From: G963667855 sp963667855
GTDB lineage: Bacteria; Planctomycetota; Phycisphaerae; UBA1845
Reading direction: 5' to 3'
Length of the DNA stretch: 64,000 bases
Assembly (NCBI GenBank): GCA_963667855.2
Contig: CAXXKI010000013.1
Span: 186,001-250,000 of the forward strand
Below are positions 43,421 through 52,417 of the stretch, piece by piece (position 1 is the first letter of the stretch; every line of letters begins with the position of its first letter). Below the pieces are notes generated by a model. It worked only from the letters and a program-made list of their open reading frames with translations, had not been told where the DNA came from and searched no databases. The position numbers were made by a program, and so were the translations under genes.

Positions 43421-46400
43421 TTATCCTTGCAGATCCGCCAGGCTCTCCTTTGCCGCCTGGTAGGATTCCTCCAGTTCGGTCAATCGCTGGCGTTCGGTTT
43501 CCACCACTTCGAGCTTGGCGTTGTTTACGAACTTTTCGTTGGCCAATTTGCCCTTGACGCCTGCCAGTCGTTTTTCGATGGAGACCAGTTCTTTCTCTAT
43601 TCGCTTACACTCGGCCGCATCGTCACTTATGTCGTGAACGAAAATCTGCATCGGGCCTACGACCGTGGTGCCGGCATTCTTCGGCCTATCCGCTTCGGTC
43701 ACCAGGTTCAGGGTTTCCACGTTGGCCATCGCCTGCAGGATATGCTTCTGGGAATCCAGCAGGTCAAGCTGTTGTTGGTCGGCCTTAATAGTCACCGTCA
43801 CCATGTTCTTCGGCGGTACGCTGCACTGGTTACGCAGGTCGCGAATACCTCTGACCGCCTCCTGGATCTGCTCGAACGAATTGAGAATTTCCGGATTGCT
43901 GAACTTCGGCCAACCTTCCGTCGGCGGGTATTCGGCCAGCATCAGGATTTCCGATTCCGCAATCTCGGCCACTCCGGGCAAGCCTCGCCTGGGGGCCATC
44001 CGGTTAAGCTCTTCCCACAGCCGTTCTGTCACAAAGGGCATGAACGGGCTGAGCAATCGCAGTATCTGATCCATGATGAACGCAAGGATCTGCTTGGTAC
44101 TTCCCGCATCGCCTTCGCCGTAAAGCCGCGGCTTGGTCAACTCGATGTACCAGTCGCAGAACGAATCCCAGAAGAAATCCCTGGCCAGCTTGATAGCGGT
44201 CGAATAGTGGTATTGTGTCAGGGAGCGGTGGCATCCTTCAATAGTGGCCGACAGCTTGGCCAGTATCCAGCGATCCTCCGGCGGCAGGGCGGTTACATCT
44301 ATAGTCTCAAACGGCGTATTTTCCAGGTTCATGAAGGTGAACCGGGCACTGTTCCACAGCTTGTTGCAGAAGTTTCGCCCGATCTCGAACTTCTCGGAGG
44401 TCTCCCGGGCGACGGGCATTTCCTCTTTGAGTTTATCCGGTGCCCATTGCGTGGCGAAACGTTCCTTGCACTTACTGCAGGTGACGCGGTTGACGTCTTT
44501 GGGCAGTTGGTTATTGGGAACAACCGTAGTCTGGGGGATGAGGTGTCCGCAATGAGGGCAGATGTAATCGACCGGCATGCGCACGTCCTGGGTGTCGGTG
44601 GCCATGTCTGCTATGGAATAACGCAATGCATCCGCACCGTAGACAGAAACGATATCCACCGGGTCGACGCCGTTACCCTTGCTCTTGCTCATGGTATCGC
44701 CGCGACCATCGAGGATCTTGGCGTGGATGTAAACATGGTCGAATGGAATTTCACCCATGTTGTAAAGTCCGGTCAGTACCATGCGGGCCACCCAGTTGGT
44801 GATGATATCCCGGGAGGTGATCAGCACGCTGCCGGGGTAGTAGTATTCCAAATCCTTGGTTTTTTCCGGCCAACCCAGCGTACTGTAGGGCCAAAGGGCG
44901 GAACTGAACCATGTATCCAGAACGTCCTCATCCTGGCAGAGCGTATGCCCGGCGATTGCGTCAGCCACCAGATCCTCCGACTGCGAGCAGATGAGCCACT
45001 GATTTTTCTCCTCGTCGAAGGCGTACCAGATGCTGTCGTTGCCGCCAAGGGCTGCGTCGATTTCTTCCTTGCTGCATGTATCGCAGTACCAGATGGGGAT
45101 TCGGTGTCCCCACCATAGCTGGCGGCTGATGCACCAGTCCCGTTTTTCCCCCAGCCAGTCCAGGTAGGTTTTGGCGTAGCGATCCGGGTGGAATTTTACG
45201 CGGCCATCGGAAACGGCGTCCATCGCGCCTTGAGCGAGGTCGCCCATTTTTACGAACCACTGGTCTGAAAGGTATGGCTCGATGGGGGTTTTACTGCGGT
45301 GGCTGTGGCCTATCTCGGTTTCCTTGTCTTCGATTTCAACCAGCAGACCCCGCTCTTCCATGTCTGCGACGACTTTCTTCCTGGTTTCGGGGAAAGTCAA
45401 CCCGGTATAGGCTCCGCCGTTTTCATTGGTTTTTCCATCCTCGGTGAGAATGTTGATCATGGGCAGATCGCACCGCTGGCCTACTTCGTAGTCGTTGGGG
45501 TCGTGAGCGGGAGTGATCTTCACGCATCCGCTGCCTTTTAGCGGGTCGGCCCATATGTCGGCGACGAGGGGGATTTCCCTTTCCATCAGCGGCAGGATCA
45601 AGGTTCGGCCGGCCTTGGCCATCTCCGACAGCTTGACCAGTAGCGGCAGATGCTCTTTCCGCCTTTTTTGGAGCGTTTCGATTTGAGCCTGAATTTCCGG
45701 TTTTTCCTTGTTCGAGGCTTCGGCAAGTTTGTTGTTCAGGTTTGCCTCCTCGCGGTCGAGGTAACCGGCCGGATCGGGATGAACGGCAACGGCCGTATCA
45801 CCCAGCATCGTCTCCGGTCGAGTAGTGGCAATCACCACAAACTCCGGCTCGCCCGCCTGGGGATCCTTCACCGGGTACTTGAAGTGCCAGAAATGCCCCT
45901 TGACCTTCTCGTGATACACCTCGTCGTCGGCGACCGCGGTGTGTAACTGTGTATCCCAGTTAACCAGCCGTTTGCCGCGGAAGATCAACCCTTCCTTGAA
46001 GAACTTGAAGAACGTGTGGCGGACGGCCGCCGCCAGTCCGTCGTCGAGGGTGAATCGCTTCCGCGACCAGTCGCAGGAGCAGCCTATAAGCTGGAGCTGG
46101 GAGAGGATCCGTTTTTCGTACTGATCCTTCCAGTCCCAGATTCGCTTGACCAGTGCTTCTCGGCCTATGTCGTGGCGGTTCTTGCCTTCATCCTTGAGCA
46201 GGCGCTCCTCGACGACCGCCTGGGTGGCGATACCGGCGTGATCGGTTCCGGGTAGCCAGAGGGTGTTGTGGCCCATCATGCGATGCCAGCGGATGAGGAT
46301 GTCCTGCAGGGTGTTATTCAGAGCATGCCCCAGGTGGAGGGCACCGGTTACGTTGGGCGGTGGAATGACGATGGTGAACCGCTGTTCGCGGGGGCGATCA

Positions 46401-46504
46401 TCGGGCGTGCTGCTAAAACACGCGTTATCGAGCCATTTTTTGTAGGTATCCCCCTCGACGGCCGAGGGAGTGTACGTTTTCTCGAGTTCCACAGCTTCGC
46501 GCAT
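43421..46504 (-). CDS. valS: Valyl-tRNA synthetase
   Basis: The protein has 1027 residues from the first ATG at 46504. The class I signatures are present: PPPNVTGALHLGHALN (HIGH motif as HLGH) and DTMSKSKGNGVDP (KMSKS). The editing domain is intact in the middle. A zinc-ribbon insertion near residues 600-655 (CPHCGHLIPQ, CSKCKERF) is extra, and the C-terminal coiled coil (LVSIEKRLAGVKGKLANEK) is typical. It charges tRNA-Val in the cytoplasm. The gene is followed by a convergent hairpin and stands alone. Confidence 0.97.
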   Translation of the reverse strand: MREAVELEKTYTPSAVEGDTYKKWLDNACFSSTPDDRPREQRFTIVIPPPNVTGALHLGHALNNTLQDILIRWHRMMGHNTLWLPGTDHAGIATQAVVEERLLKDEGKNRHDIGREALVKRIWDWKDQYEKRILSQLQLIGCSCDWSRKRFTLDDGLAAAVRHTFFKFFKEGLIFRGKRLVNWDTQLHTAVADDEVYHEKVKGHFWHFKYPVKDPQAGEPEFVVIATTRPETMLGDTAVAVHPDPAGYLDREEANLNNKLAEASNKEKPEIQAQIETLQKRRKEHLPLLVKLSEMAKAGRTLILPLMEREIPLVADIWADPLKGSGCVKITPAHDPNDYEVGQRCDLPMINILTEDGKTNENGGAYTGLTFPETRKKVVADMEERGLLVEIEDKETEIGHSHRSKTPIEPYLSDQWFVKMGDLAQGAMDAVSDGRVKFHPDRYAKTYLDWLGEKRDWCISRQLWWGHRIPIWYCDTCSKEEIDAALGGNDSIWYAFDEEKNQWLICSQSEDLVADAIAGHTLCQDEDVLDTWFSSALWPYSTLGWPEKTKDLEYYYPGSVLITSRDIITNWVARMVLTGLYNMGEIPFDHVYIHAKILDGRGDTMSKSKGNGVDPVDIVSVYGADALRYSIADMATDTQDVRMPVDYICPHCGHLIPQTTVVPNNQLPKDVNRVTCSKCKERFATQWAPDKLKEEMPVARETSEKFEIGRNFCNKLWNSARFTFMNLENTPFETIDVTALPPEDRWILAKLSATIEGCHRSLTQYHYSTAIKLARDFFWDSFCDWYIELTKPRLYGEGDAGSTKQILAFIMDQILRLLSPFMPFVTERLWEELNRMAPRRGLPGVAEIAESEILMLAEYPPTEGWPKFSNPEILNSFEQIQEAVRGIRDLRNQCSVPPKNMVTVTIKADQQQLDLLDSQKHILQAMANVETLNLVTEADRPKNAGTTVVGPMQIFVHDISDDAAECKRIEKELVSIEKRLAGVKGKLANEKFVNNAKLEVVETERQRLTELEESYQAAKESLADLQG

Positions 46505-46709
46505 GGTGCTATCCAATACATTAAGGGACAATAGGTTACGGTACTAATAGCCCCTTAGCGTACCGCAAAAGGGCGAAAATTCCAAGTCGGGCGGTTGCGG
46601 AAGTATTGAATTCTACATGGTAATTTGGGCTAAATGTCGTTTTAAGGGGCATGTCAAATGTGGAGTGGAATTCGGTGGATATCTACCTCGAGTTAACTAA
46701 AATATTCAT

Positions 46710-46745
46710 GTTTAATACGTAGTAAACTAGCCGATTAAAGTAAAC
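46710..46745. promoter_or_regulatory. Candidate operator of the AbiE-like pair
   Basis: GTTTA (46710-46714) and TAAAC (46723-46727) form an inverted repeat, and GTAAAC recurs at 46740-46745, just before the antitoxin gene start at 46746. AbiEi-type antitoxins bind inverted repeats to repress their own operon. Confidence 0.5.
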
Positions 46746-47762
46746 ATGATTAGTGAACAAGACATTTTGGACGTAGTACCAGCGATATTGGCTGAACTGG
46801 TTGGGGAGCCAGTACGTGAGCTGAAAAAGTCCGCAGAGATTGACATGGTTCTCAAGGCCGGTTCGAACCTTTTTGTCGTGGAAGTCAAACGGTCGTTGCG
46901 TTCTGAAGTGGCTGCTCAAACTGTCTCTTGGATTAAGGTAAAAGCACAGAGTCGCGGAGGGGTTCCTCTGATTGCGGTTCCTTTTATGGGGGAATACGGT
47001 AAGGGGTTGTGTGAAAAGGAGAGCGTATCGTATGTCGACCTATCCGGTAACGCGTGGATAGTCGCTCCTGGTCTGCGTATACATGTTTCGGGGAAGCCCA
47101 ATAAGATAAAACCTCGCGGTCGTCCAGTGTCTTTGTTTTCTCCAAAGAGTTCCAGATTAATCCGTTTGCTTCTGCTTGATCCTAATCGTTGGTGGCGTCA
47201 AACCGATCTTGCGAAAAGCTCAAACCTCGGTCCGGGATATGTAAGCAGGCTCTGTAAACAGATGGAACAAAGTGAGATTGTCGTACGCAATGATAACGGA
47301 GCTTTGCGGCCGAAGCAGCCTGACCAGCTTCTGGATGCATGGTATAACGAGTATGATTTCGATATGCACGATATCCGTAAGGGTCACGTTTCAGTTCGAT
47401 CGGGGGAGGAACTTGTCAGTAAAGTTGCCCAAGTATGCGGCAAGCTTGATTGGCACTATGCCTTTACCGGATTGTCGGGCGCCTGGTTGTACGCACCTTT
47501 CGCAGCTTATCGACTGGTAACCGTTTATCTTGAGAAACTACCATCGGACGACCTTCTAACCGAACTCGGTTGGTACGATGAGCAGCAGGGGGCTAACTTG
47601 TGGTTGTTACGTCCGAGGGATGAGGGTGTGTTTCACGGAAGCGAGTTGATCAAACATATACCATGTGCAAGTGCGGTACAATGCTACCTTGATCTGAAGA
47701 ACTTGCCGGAACGATCAGCAGAAGCGGCCGAGCATCTTCGCAAGGAAACTTTGTCATGGTAG
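46746..47762 (+). CDS. AbiEi-like antitoxin
   Basis: The protein has 338 residues. The N-terminal half (EIDMVLKAGSNLFVVEVKRS) is a small nuclease-like fold without its full catalytic set. The middle has a winged helix (RWWRQTDLAKSSNLGPGYVS, RLCKQMEQSE). This layout is found in AbiEi-family antitoxins that repress their operon and counter a nucleotidyltransferase toxin. It overlaps the toxin gene by 7 bases. Chromosomal, outside the island. Phage-defence or addiction role possible. Confidence 0.75.
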   Translation: MISEQDILDVVPAILAELVGEPVRELKKSAEIDMVLKAGSNLFVVEVKRSLRSEVAAQTVSWIKVKAQSRGGVPLIAVPFMGEYGKGLCEKESVSYVDLSGNAWIVAPGLRIHVSGKPNKIKPRGRPVSLFSPKSSRLIRLLLLDPNRWWRQTDLAKSSNLGPGYVSRLCKQMEQSEIVVRNDNGALRPKQPDQLLDAWYNEYDFDMHDIRKGHVSVRSGEELVSKVAQVCGKLDWHYAFTGLSGAWLYAPFAAYRLVTVYLEKLPSDDLLTELGWYDEQQGANLWLLRPRDEGVFHGSELIKHIPCASAVQCYLDLKNLPERSAEAAEHLRKETLSW

Positions 47763-48601
47763 AAAACCATGATCGTAATCTTATTGAAAGCTACACGCCG
47801 AGCACAAGTAAGAAAGTACGTCAGGCCTGTTTGGAAGTCGCCGTGAAATTGGGTGATTTTATCGAAGATATATGTGTCGTAGGCGGGCTTGTTCCTTCGC
47901 TTATCATCGATCAGGACAACTTCGCTGGAAATGCAGAAAGGCACCTTGGGACGCTCGACCTTGATCTCGGTTTTTCGATGGCTGTTCTCGATCAAAAATT
48001 GTACGAAGGAATCTCAGTACGTTTAAGCGACGCAGGTTTTTCTCCCGATACGAACGAACAAAGCAATATGACTACGCATCGGTGGCGGTCTAGTGAAGGA
48101 ATAACCGTGGATTTTCTTATTCCACCGACATCCGACGAAGATCGAGGAGGTAGATTACGCAATCTCAAGACCGGTTTTGCGGCCATAATCACACCGGGAT
48201 TGGACTTGGCTTTTATCGATTTCGAGCTAGTTCTACTACGTGAGGTTTTACCCGGTGCTAAGGGACAGGCGGAGCGAAGAATAAAAGTGTGTGGTCCGGG
48301 GGCGTTTGCAGTACTCAAAGCGTTGGCGTTTGGTAATCGTGGAAAACCGAAAGATGCTTACGACTTGTTCTACGTTCTTCTAAATCATGATAAAAGCGTA
48401 TCTTCCATTGCGGAACGAATTCGCTCGTTTGGTGACCACCCACAGGTTGTTAAAGCTATCGATGTTTTGAACCGTGATTTTCAAACCAGCGATTTGATCG
48501 GACCGACCAGTGTGACACGATTTCTCGGTAGAGATGAAGATCACAACCTGCGGGCGGATGTAGCGGGTGTTGTTCGCGATTTACTGGCGAGATTAAGTTA
48601 A
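47756..48601 (+). CDS. AbiEii-like nucleotidyltransferase toxin
   Basis: The protein has 281 residues. ICVVGGLVPSLI is the glycine-rich start of the polymerase-beta-type nucleotidyltransferase fold, and TLDLDLGFSMAV carries the DxD metal pair. TVDFLIPP gives the third acid. KPKDAYDLFYVLLN resembles the AbiEii/MenA-type end. The toxin modifies tRNA or similar targets in known members. It is coupled to the antitoxin before it. Type IV-like toxin-antitoxin. Confidence 0.78.
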   Translation: MVENHDRNLIESYTPSTSKKVRQACLEVAVKLGDFIEDICVVGGLVPSLIIDQDNFAGNAERHLGTLDLDLGFSMAVLDQKLYEGISVRLSDAGFSPDTNEQSNMTTHRWRSSEGITVDFLIPPTSDEDRGGRLRNLKTGFAAIITPGLDLAFIDFELVLLREVLPGAKGQAERRIKVCGPGAFAVLKALAFGNRGKPKDAYDLFYVLLNHDKSVSSIAERIRSFGDHPQVVKAIDVLNRDFQTSDLIGPTSVTRFLGRDEDHNLRADVAGVVRDLLARLS

Positions 48602-48943
48602 ACAGATATCTGACGCAGATTGCTATTCAAATTAAAAGAAGAAAAGGTAATAAGTGTGTTTTTCAGTTGGGAGGATTTATCTAGAAATCCAGCATTGGGT
48701 TGGTATATCCTGAACCAACCGATAAGATAACGTAAATACCTACCCATTCCGGACATTTTTTCGATATTTTTATCGTAATCGCGTTTTTACTCCAATTATG
48801 GGGGTTATATCAGGATCTATCCGTCTCTTTACATTTGTCAATCGCAAAAGTAGCATAAGGTGGAATATGGTTGCACTTCTTTGCCGCTTGCAGGGGGCGG
48901 AAAGAAACGCAGTTGAAATGAAAGACAAAAGGATTAGGGAAAA
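48602..48943. other. Host intergenic region
   Basis: Nothing recognised. It is AT-rich with no clear promoter or hairpin. Confidence 0.4.
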
Positions 48944-50491
48944 ATGGGCGAGCAGCAGTCCGACCACATCAAGTTTCGTTGTCAGTGTGAAGCGAAGTTA
49001 AAGGTACCAAAATCAGCGATTGGAAAGCGCGTTGCTTGTCCAAAATGCGGATTCAAGATGACCGTACCCGGTGGTCCCGCTCCCGCGGCTCCCGTGGCGG
49101 CTTCGAAACCTGCGCCTGAGCCGCAGCTGCCGGAAGGATTGCCTTCGCTCGAGCCGGATAAAGAGGAAGATTCATTTCTCGACGATCTCATGCAGTTGGA
49201 GCAGTCTGCCGAAGCGACTCAGCAGGTATCTTTCGCCGATAAGCAGAAGGAATGCCCAAAGTGTAAGGTGCAACTGGCCGCGAGTGCGCAAACTTGCCTG
49301 GCTTGCGGGTATGATCTGAATGCTCCAAAGGTTAAAAAAGCCAAGAAGGATAAATCCAAACCCAGGGCGGCCAGTGCTTATGCTGGAGCTTCCCATGGTG
49401 CTGTTGCCCGCTCTACTGGCAGGCTTGTTCTGGGCTGTTTTCTGAGTTGCGTTGGGGCAATGATCGGAGCAGGTATCTGGATTGTCGTTGCTGTGTTCGG
49501 GGTTGAGTTAGGGATTGTTGCTATCGGCATAGGAGCTCTTGCTGGGCTGGGGATGGTGATTGGATTCGGAGAGCAGACACCATTTGCCGGAAAAATCTCA
49601 GCAGTTATAGCTTTCCTCGGATTTCTGGGCGGAAAACTCGGAATATACGGTATCCTGATTGGACTGGCAGCAGCGGTATCGTTAGTAGATATTGTTTTCC
49701 AAAGGATGTTTCTCGCGAATTACATGACTAAAGTGGCAATGGATTCCAGTACTGGTATTCCCGACCATGAATGGGATGCGGAGTGGGAGGATCGATTCGA
49801 GAGTATTAGCCAGCAAGTATTCGATATGTCCCAAGAGGAAGTTACTTTGCGCTATGATGAGATCGACAAAAACGGTTCGATCAGTTTGAATGCTAATGCG
49901 GACCAGAAGCGTCTTGGCGGATATCGAGCGATGCTTGAAAGTAACCGCCGCGGCTTGTTTATCTACGGGAAGCTGCGAACAAAAATATGGGAAGACGAAG
50001 TAGCAAAGGTGATGGAGCTTTCCAACGGAGATTTGAAAATAGCGTTGGCCGAGTTGGACAAATGGGAAGACCAGGGGAGATGGGATTCTCCTGACTATGT
50101 GACCGATTACCTGGTTATACATATGACCACCGAGGCGATGGGGGATAGCAAAAAACCAGACGATTTCATGGAATACGATGCAGCGAGAGAGGCCGCCAAG
50201 TGGAAGAGGCTCTACGATAAAAACCTAGCCGAAGTGAAAGATATCTCTCCAGAAGAGCAACTTGAGAGAGTAAAGTCAATTGTAGCTGAAGAAGAAAGTT
50301 ACGGTATAGATTATTCCTCGGCCGGCGAATCCTTGATTGATTACGAAGGTGCAATTGAATTCGAAGAAGGAGCTGATGAACTAGTAGCGGAAGCCAAAAG
50401 CGGAATGATGTCATCGATAAGCTTTTTCGACTTGTTGTGGTTGGCGCTTGTTCTTAGCACGGCATATAAGATCGGCAGTAGGAACAGCTAG
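48944..50491 (+). CDS. Zinc-ribbon membrane protein (planctomycete type)
   Basis: The protein has 515 residues. The start, FRCQCEAKLKVPKSAIGKRV then ACPKCGF, is the planctomycete zinc-ribbon pattern; a second ribbon ECPKC...TCLACGYD follows near residue 105. Membrane segments lie at about 160-210 and 212-250, then a long soluble region (about 260-490) and a last membrane segment. The function is not known. It has a terminator-like hairpin about 190 bases downstream. Confidence 0.65.
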   Translation: MGEQQSDHIKFRCQCEAKLKVPKSAIGKRVACPKCGFKMTVPGGPAPAAPVAASKPAPEPQLPEGLPSLEPDKEEDSFLDDLMQLEQSAEATQQVSFADKQKECPKCKVQLAASAQTCLACGYDLNAPKVKKAKKDKSKPRAASAYAGASHGAVARSTGRLVLGCFLSCVGAMIGAGIWIVVAVFGVELGIVAIGIGALAGLGMVIGFGEQTPFAGKISAVIAFLGFLGGKLGIYGILIGLAAAVSLVDIVFQRMFLANYMTKVAMDSSTGIPDHEWDAEWEDRFESISQQVFDMSQEEVTLRYDEIDKNGSISLNANADQKRLGGYRAMLESNRRGLFIYGKLRTKIWEDEVAKVMELSNGDLKIALAELDKWEDQGRWDSPDYVTDYLVIHMTTEAMGDSKKPDDFMEYDAAREAAKWKRLYDKNLAEVKDISPEEQLERVKSIVAEEESYGIDYSSAGESLIDYEGAIEFEEGADELVAEAKSGMMSSISFFDLLWLALVLSTAYKIGSRNS

Positions 50492-50678
50492 CTGAATACC
50501 TTGAACGTAAAGGGGGCAGACTCGCTTATCTCACAATCGAGCTTGGCCCCCTTCAGCACACCTCATTCGTTGGGATGAACCTGAGTGGTAGCGGAGTAAG
50601 CCGTTAGGTCGGGCCGTCGCCCGATAGTGTAGATAGGTATTCTGTCGAGTCGATGATCTGAGCCGAAAGTTCAGGAAA

Positions 50679-50710
50679 CGAGCCGGGCTGTCCGCCCGGC
50701 TCGATTTTTA
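50679..50710 (+). terminator. Rho-independent-like terminator
   Basis: CGAGCCGGGC (50679-50688), loop TGTCC, GCCCGGCTCG (50694-50703), then ATTTTTA. It lies between the convergent zinc-ribbon gene and fumarase genes and fits the plus strand best. Confidence 0.75.
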
Positions 50711-50771
50711 ATTGCGTGTTTGTTGAAAAACTAGTCAGGAAAACTCGAAAGCGATTAGTAACTGCCCGTAA

Positions 50772-51389
50772 CTAACCCGCCAATATTCTTTGCAACTCCT
50801 TTTCCGAATCGCTGCGGATTTTATCGTGCAGGCTCTCGCCGTGAGAGTCCATAGTCACCACGCAGAGAAAATCCTCCACTCGGATTTTCCAGAACGCTTC
50901 CGGTACTCCGAAATCGAGTTTGTACACATCGAGAACCTCCTTGCAGCTTTCGGCGATGAGGGTGGCCGCTCCACCTATGGCGTGCAGGTAAACCGCTCCG
51001 TATTTCTTACAGGCGGCCAGCGTCTTGTCGCGCATTCCGCCTTTACCGATTACCGCTCGGACTCCGAAGTGCCCGATGACGTCGCCCTGATAGGGTTCTT
51101 CGCGGATACTGGTTGTGGGACCGGCCGCTACGAATTCATACTTGCCGTTATCGAGCTTGCGGACTACCGGGCCGCAATGATAAATCACCGAACCATTAAG
51201 TCCGGCTTTGAGAATTTCGTACGTATCTTTTTCCGACTCCGGGCAGGTGTTCTTGATGAAATTATCCATCATATACTTATGGGCAGTATCCCGGCCGGTG
51301 AATATGTTGCCGTTTAATAGAACCTGGTCTCCCACCTTGAGCTTACGGATATCCTCTTCGCTGATGGGTACGGTTAATTTGGTGGCCAT
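50772..51389 (-). CDS. Class I fumarate hydratase, beta subunit
   Basis: The protein has 205 residues. LTVPISEEDIRKLKVGDQVL and GNIFTGRDTAHKYMM are hallmarks of the beta region of Fe-S fumarases/tartrate dehydratases, with YHCGPVVRK and AAGPTTSIREEPYQ. It forms a complex with the alpha subunit encoded just upstream (47 bases). The reaction is fumarate plus water to L-malate, in the TCA cycle. L(+)-tartrate dehydratase is a possible alternative, though unlikely in this setting. Confidence 0.88.
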   Translation of the reverse strand: MATKLTVPISEEDIRKLKVGDQVLLNGNIFTGRDTAHKYMMDNFIKNTCPESEKDTYEILKAGLNGSVIYHCGPVVRKLDNGKYEFVAAGPTTSIREEPYQGDVIGHFGVRAVIGKGGMRDKTLAACKKYGAVYLHAIGGAATLIAESCKEVLDVYKLDFGVPEAFWKIRVEDFLCVVTMDSHGESLHDKIRSDSEKELQRILAG

Positions 51390-51436
51390 CGACGGATTCT
51401 CCTTTTTATATAAATCTTTTTGCTTGTCTGTTTGTC

Positions 51437-52312
51437 TTATACGTCGACGATTTCCGCCTTGCCGTTTTTAATGGTCATGATCTTTCGTCGATCGGCCCAG
51501 CACATGTAAGCTATCGAAACGAAAAACGAAGCCGGCAGGCGGTGCAGCTCGGCCATTTTCACCCCGATTACGGTGGTTTTACCGCCGAAACCCATTGGTC
51601 CTATTCCCAATTCATTTATTTCCCGGCAGAGCCTTTTTTCTAGTGCGTCCATCTGGGGATCGGGGTTGGTATCGTTCAGGTTGCGGAGCAGCTGCTCCTT
51701 GGCTTTTATGACCGAAGTTGCCCGGTCGCCGCCGATCCCCACGCCGAGAATGCCCGGGGCGCATCCCAGCCCTTGTGCTCGATAGGCGGAATCCAGAATC
51801 GCCTTGCGCACTCCAGCGAGATCTCTTGATGCGGGAAATTCCGGTGAGGGAATAGTGTATTGAATTCCGCAGTTTTCGCAGCCGCCGCCTTTCAGCATCA
51901 GGCTGATCTTGATGTAGTCGTGTTCCCATTCTTCAAAATGGATCGTGGGAAAATCAATGCCGGTATTGTCGCCCGAGTTCTTACCCGATAGTGCCGCCAT
52001 GGCGTTGGGACGCAGAAACGCCTGTTCCGTCGCCTGGCGGAGAGCTACGATTACCTGCTCGCGCAGTTTCCGCTGGGAAACCCCTTCCGGGTACCAGATA
52101 TTGAAAATGGGTGTTCCCGTGTCCTGGCAGATAGGGCGGGCGGTCTCCCGCGACATACGGGTGTTTTCAAGAATAGTTTCCAACGCCCCCTGAGCGGCCG
52201 ATCCCGGTTCCTCCTGAGCGCAGGCCTCTCGCAACGCATCCTCCGCGTCCTTGGGCAGATCTGTCGATGTGACCTTGATCAGTTCCAGAATGTGTTCTGT
52301 GATATCGTGCAT
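51437..52312 (-). CDS. Class I fumarate hydratase, alpha subunit
   Basis: The protein has 291 residues. It holds the catalytic 4Fe-4S cluster: ICQDTGTPIF, GGGCENCGIQ and GLGCAPGILGVGIGGDRAT carry the three ligating Cys. The subunit is the N-terminal half of fused class I fumarases such as E. coli FumA. Upstream of the beta subunit in one operon. The host uses this oxygen-sensitive enzyme, which suggests anoxic or low-oxygen growth at times. Confidence 0.88.
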   Translation of the reverse strand: MHDITEHILELIKVTSTDLPKDAEDALREACAQEEPGSAAQGALETILENTRMSRETARPICQDTGTPIFNIWYPEGVSQRKLREQVIVALRQATEQAFLRPNAMAALSGKNSGDNTGIDFPTIHFEEWEHDYIKISLMLKGGGCENCGIQYTIPSPEFPASRDLAGVRKAILDSAYRAQGLGCAPGILGVGIGGDRATSVIKAKEQLLRNLNDTNPDPQMDALEKRLCREINELGIGPMGFGGKTTVIGVKMAELHRLPASFFVSIAYMCWADRRKIMTIKNGKAEIVDV

Positions 52313-52417
52313 TCGTAATCCTCGCTTGTAGTTGGCGATTCAACCCTGATTAATCCGGTGCCGGCATTATTATGCGATGGATGGAACGGTCAACCGGAAA
52401 CGCACGACAGGTCGAGG

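Noticed and set aside
43415..45118. 567-residue plus-strand frame inside valS
   Set aside because: It is antisense to the clearly conserved valS and arises from its codon bias; no ribosome site or family features.
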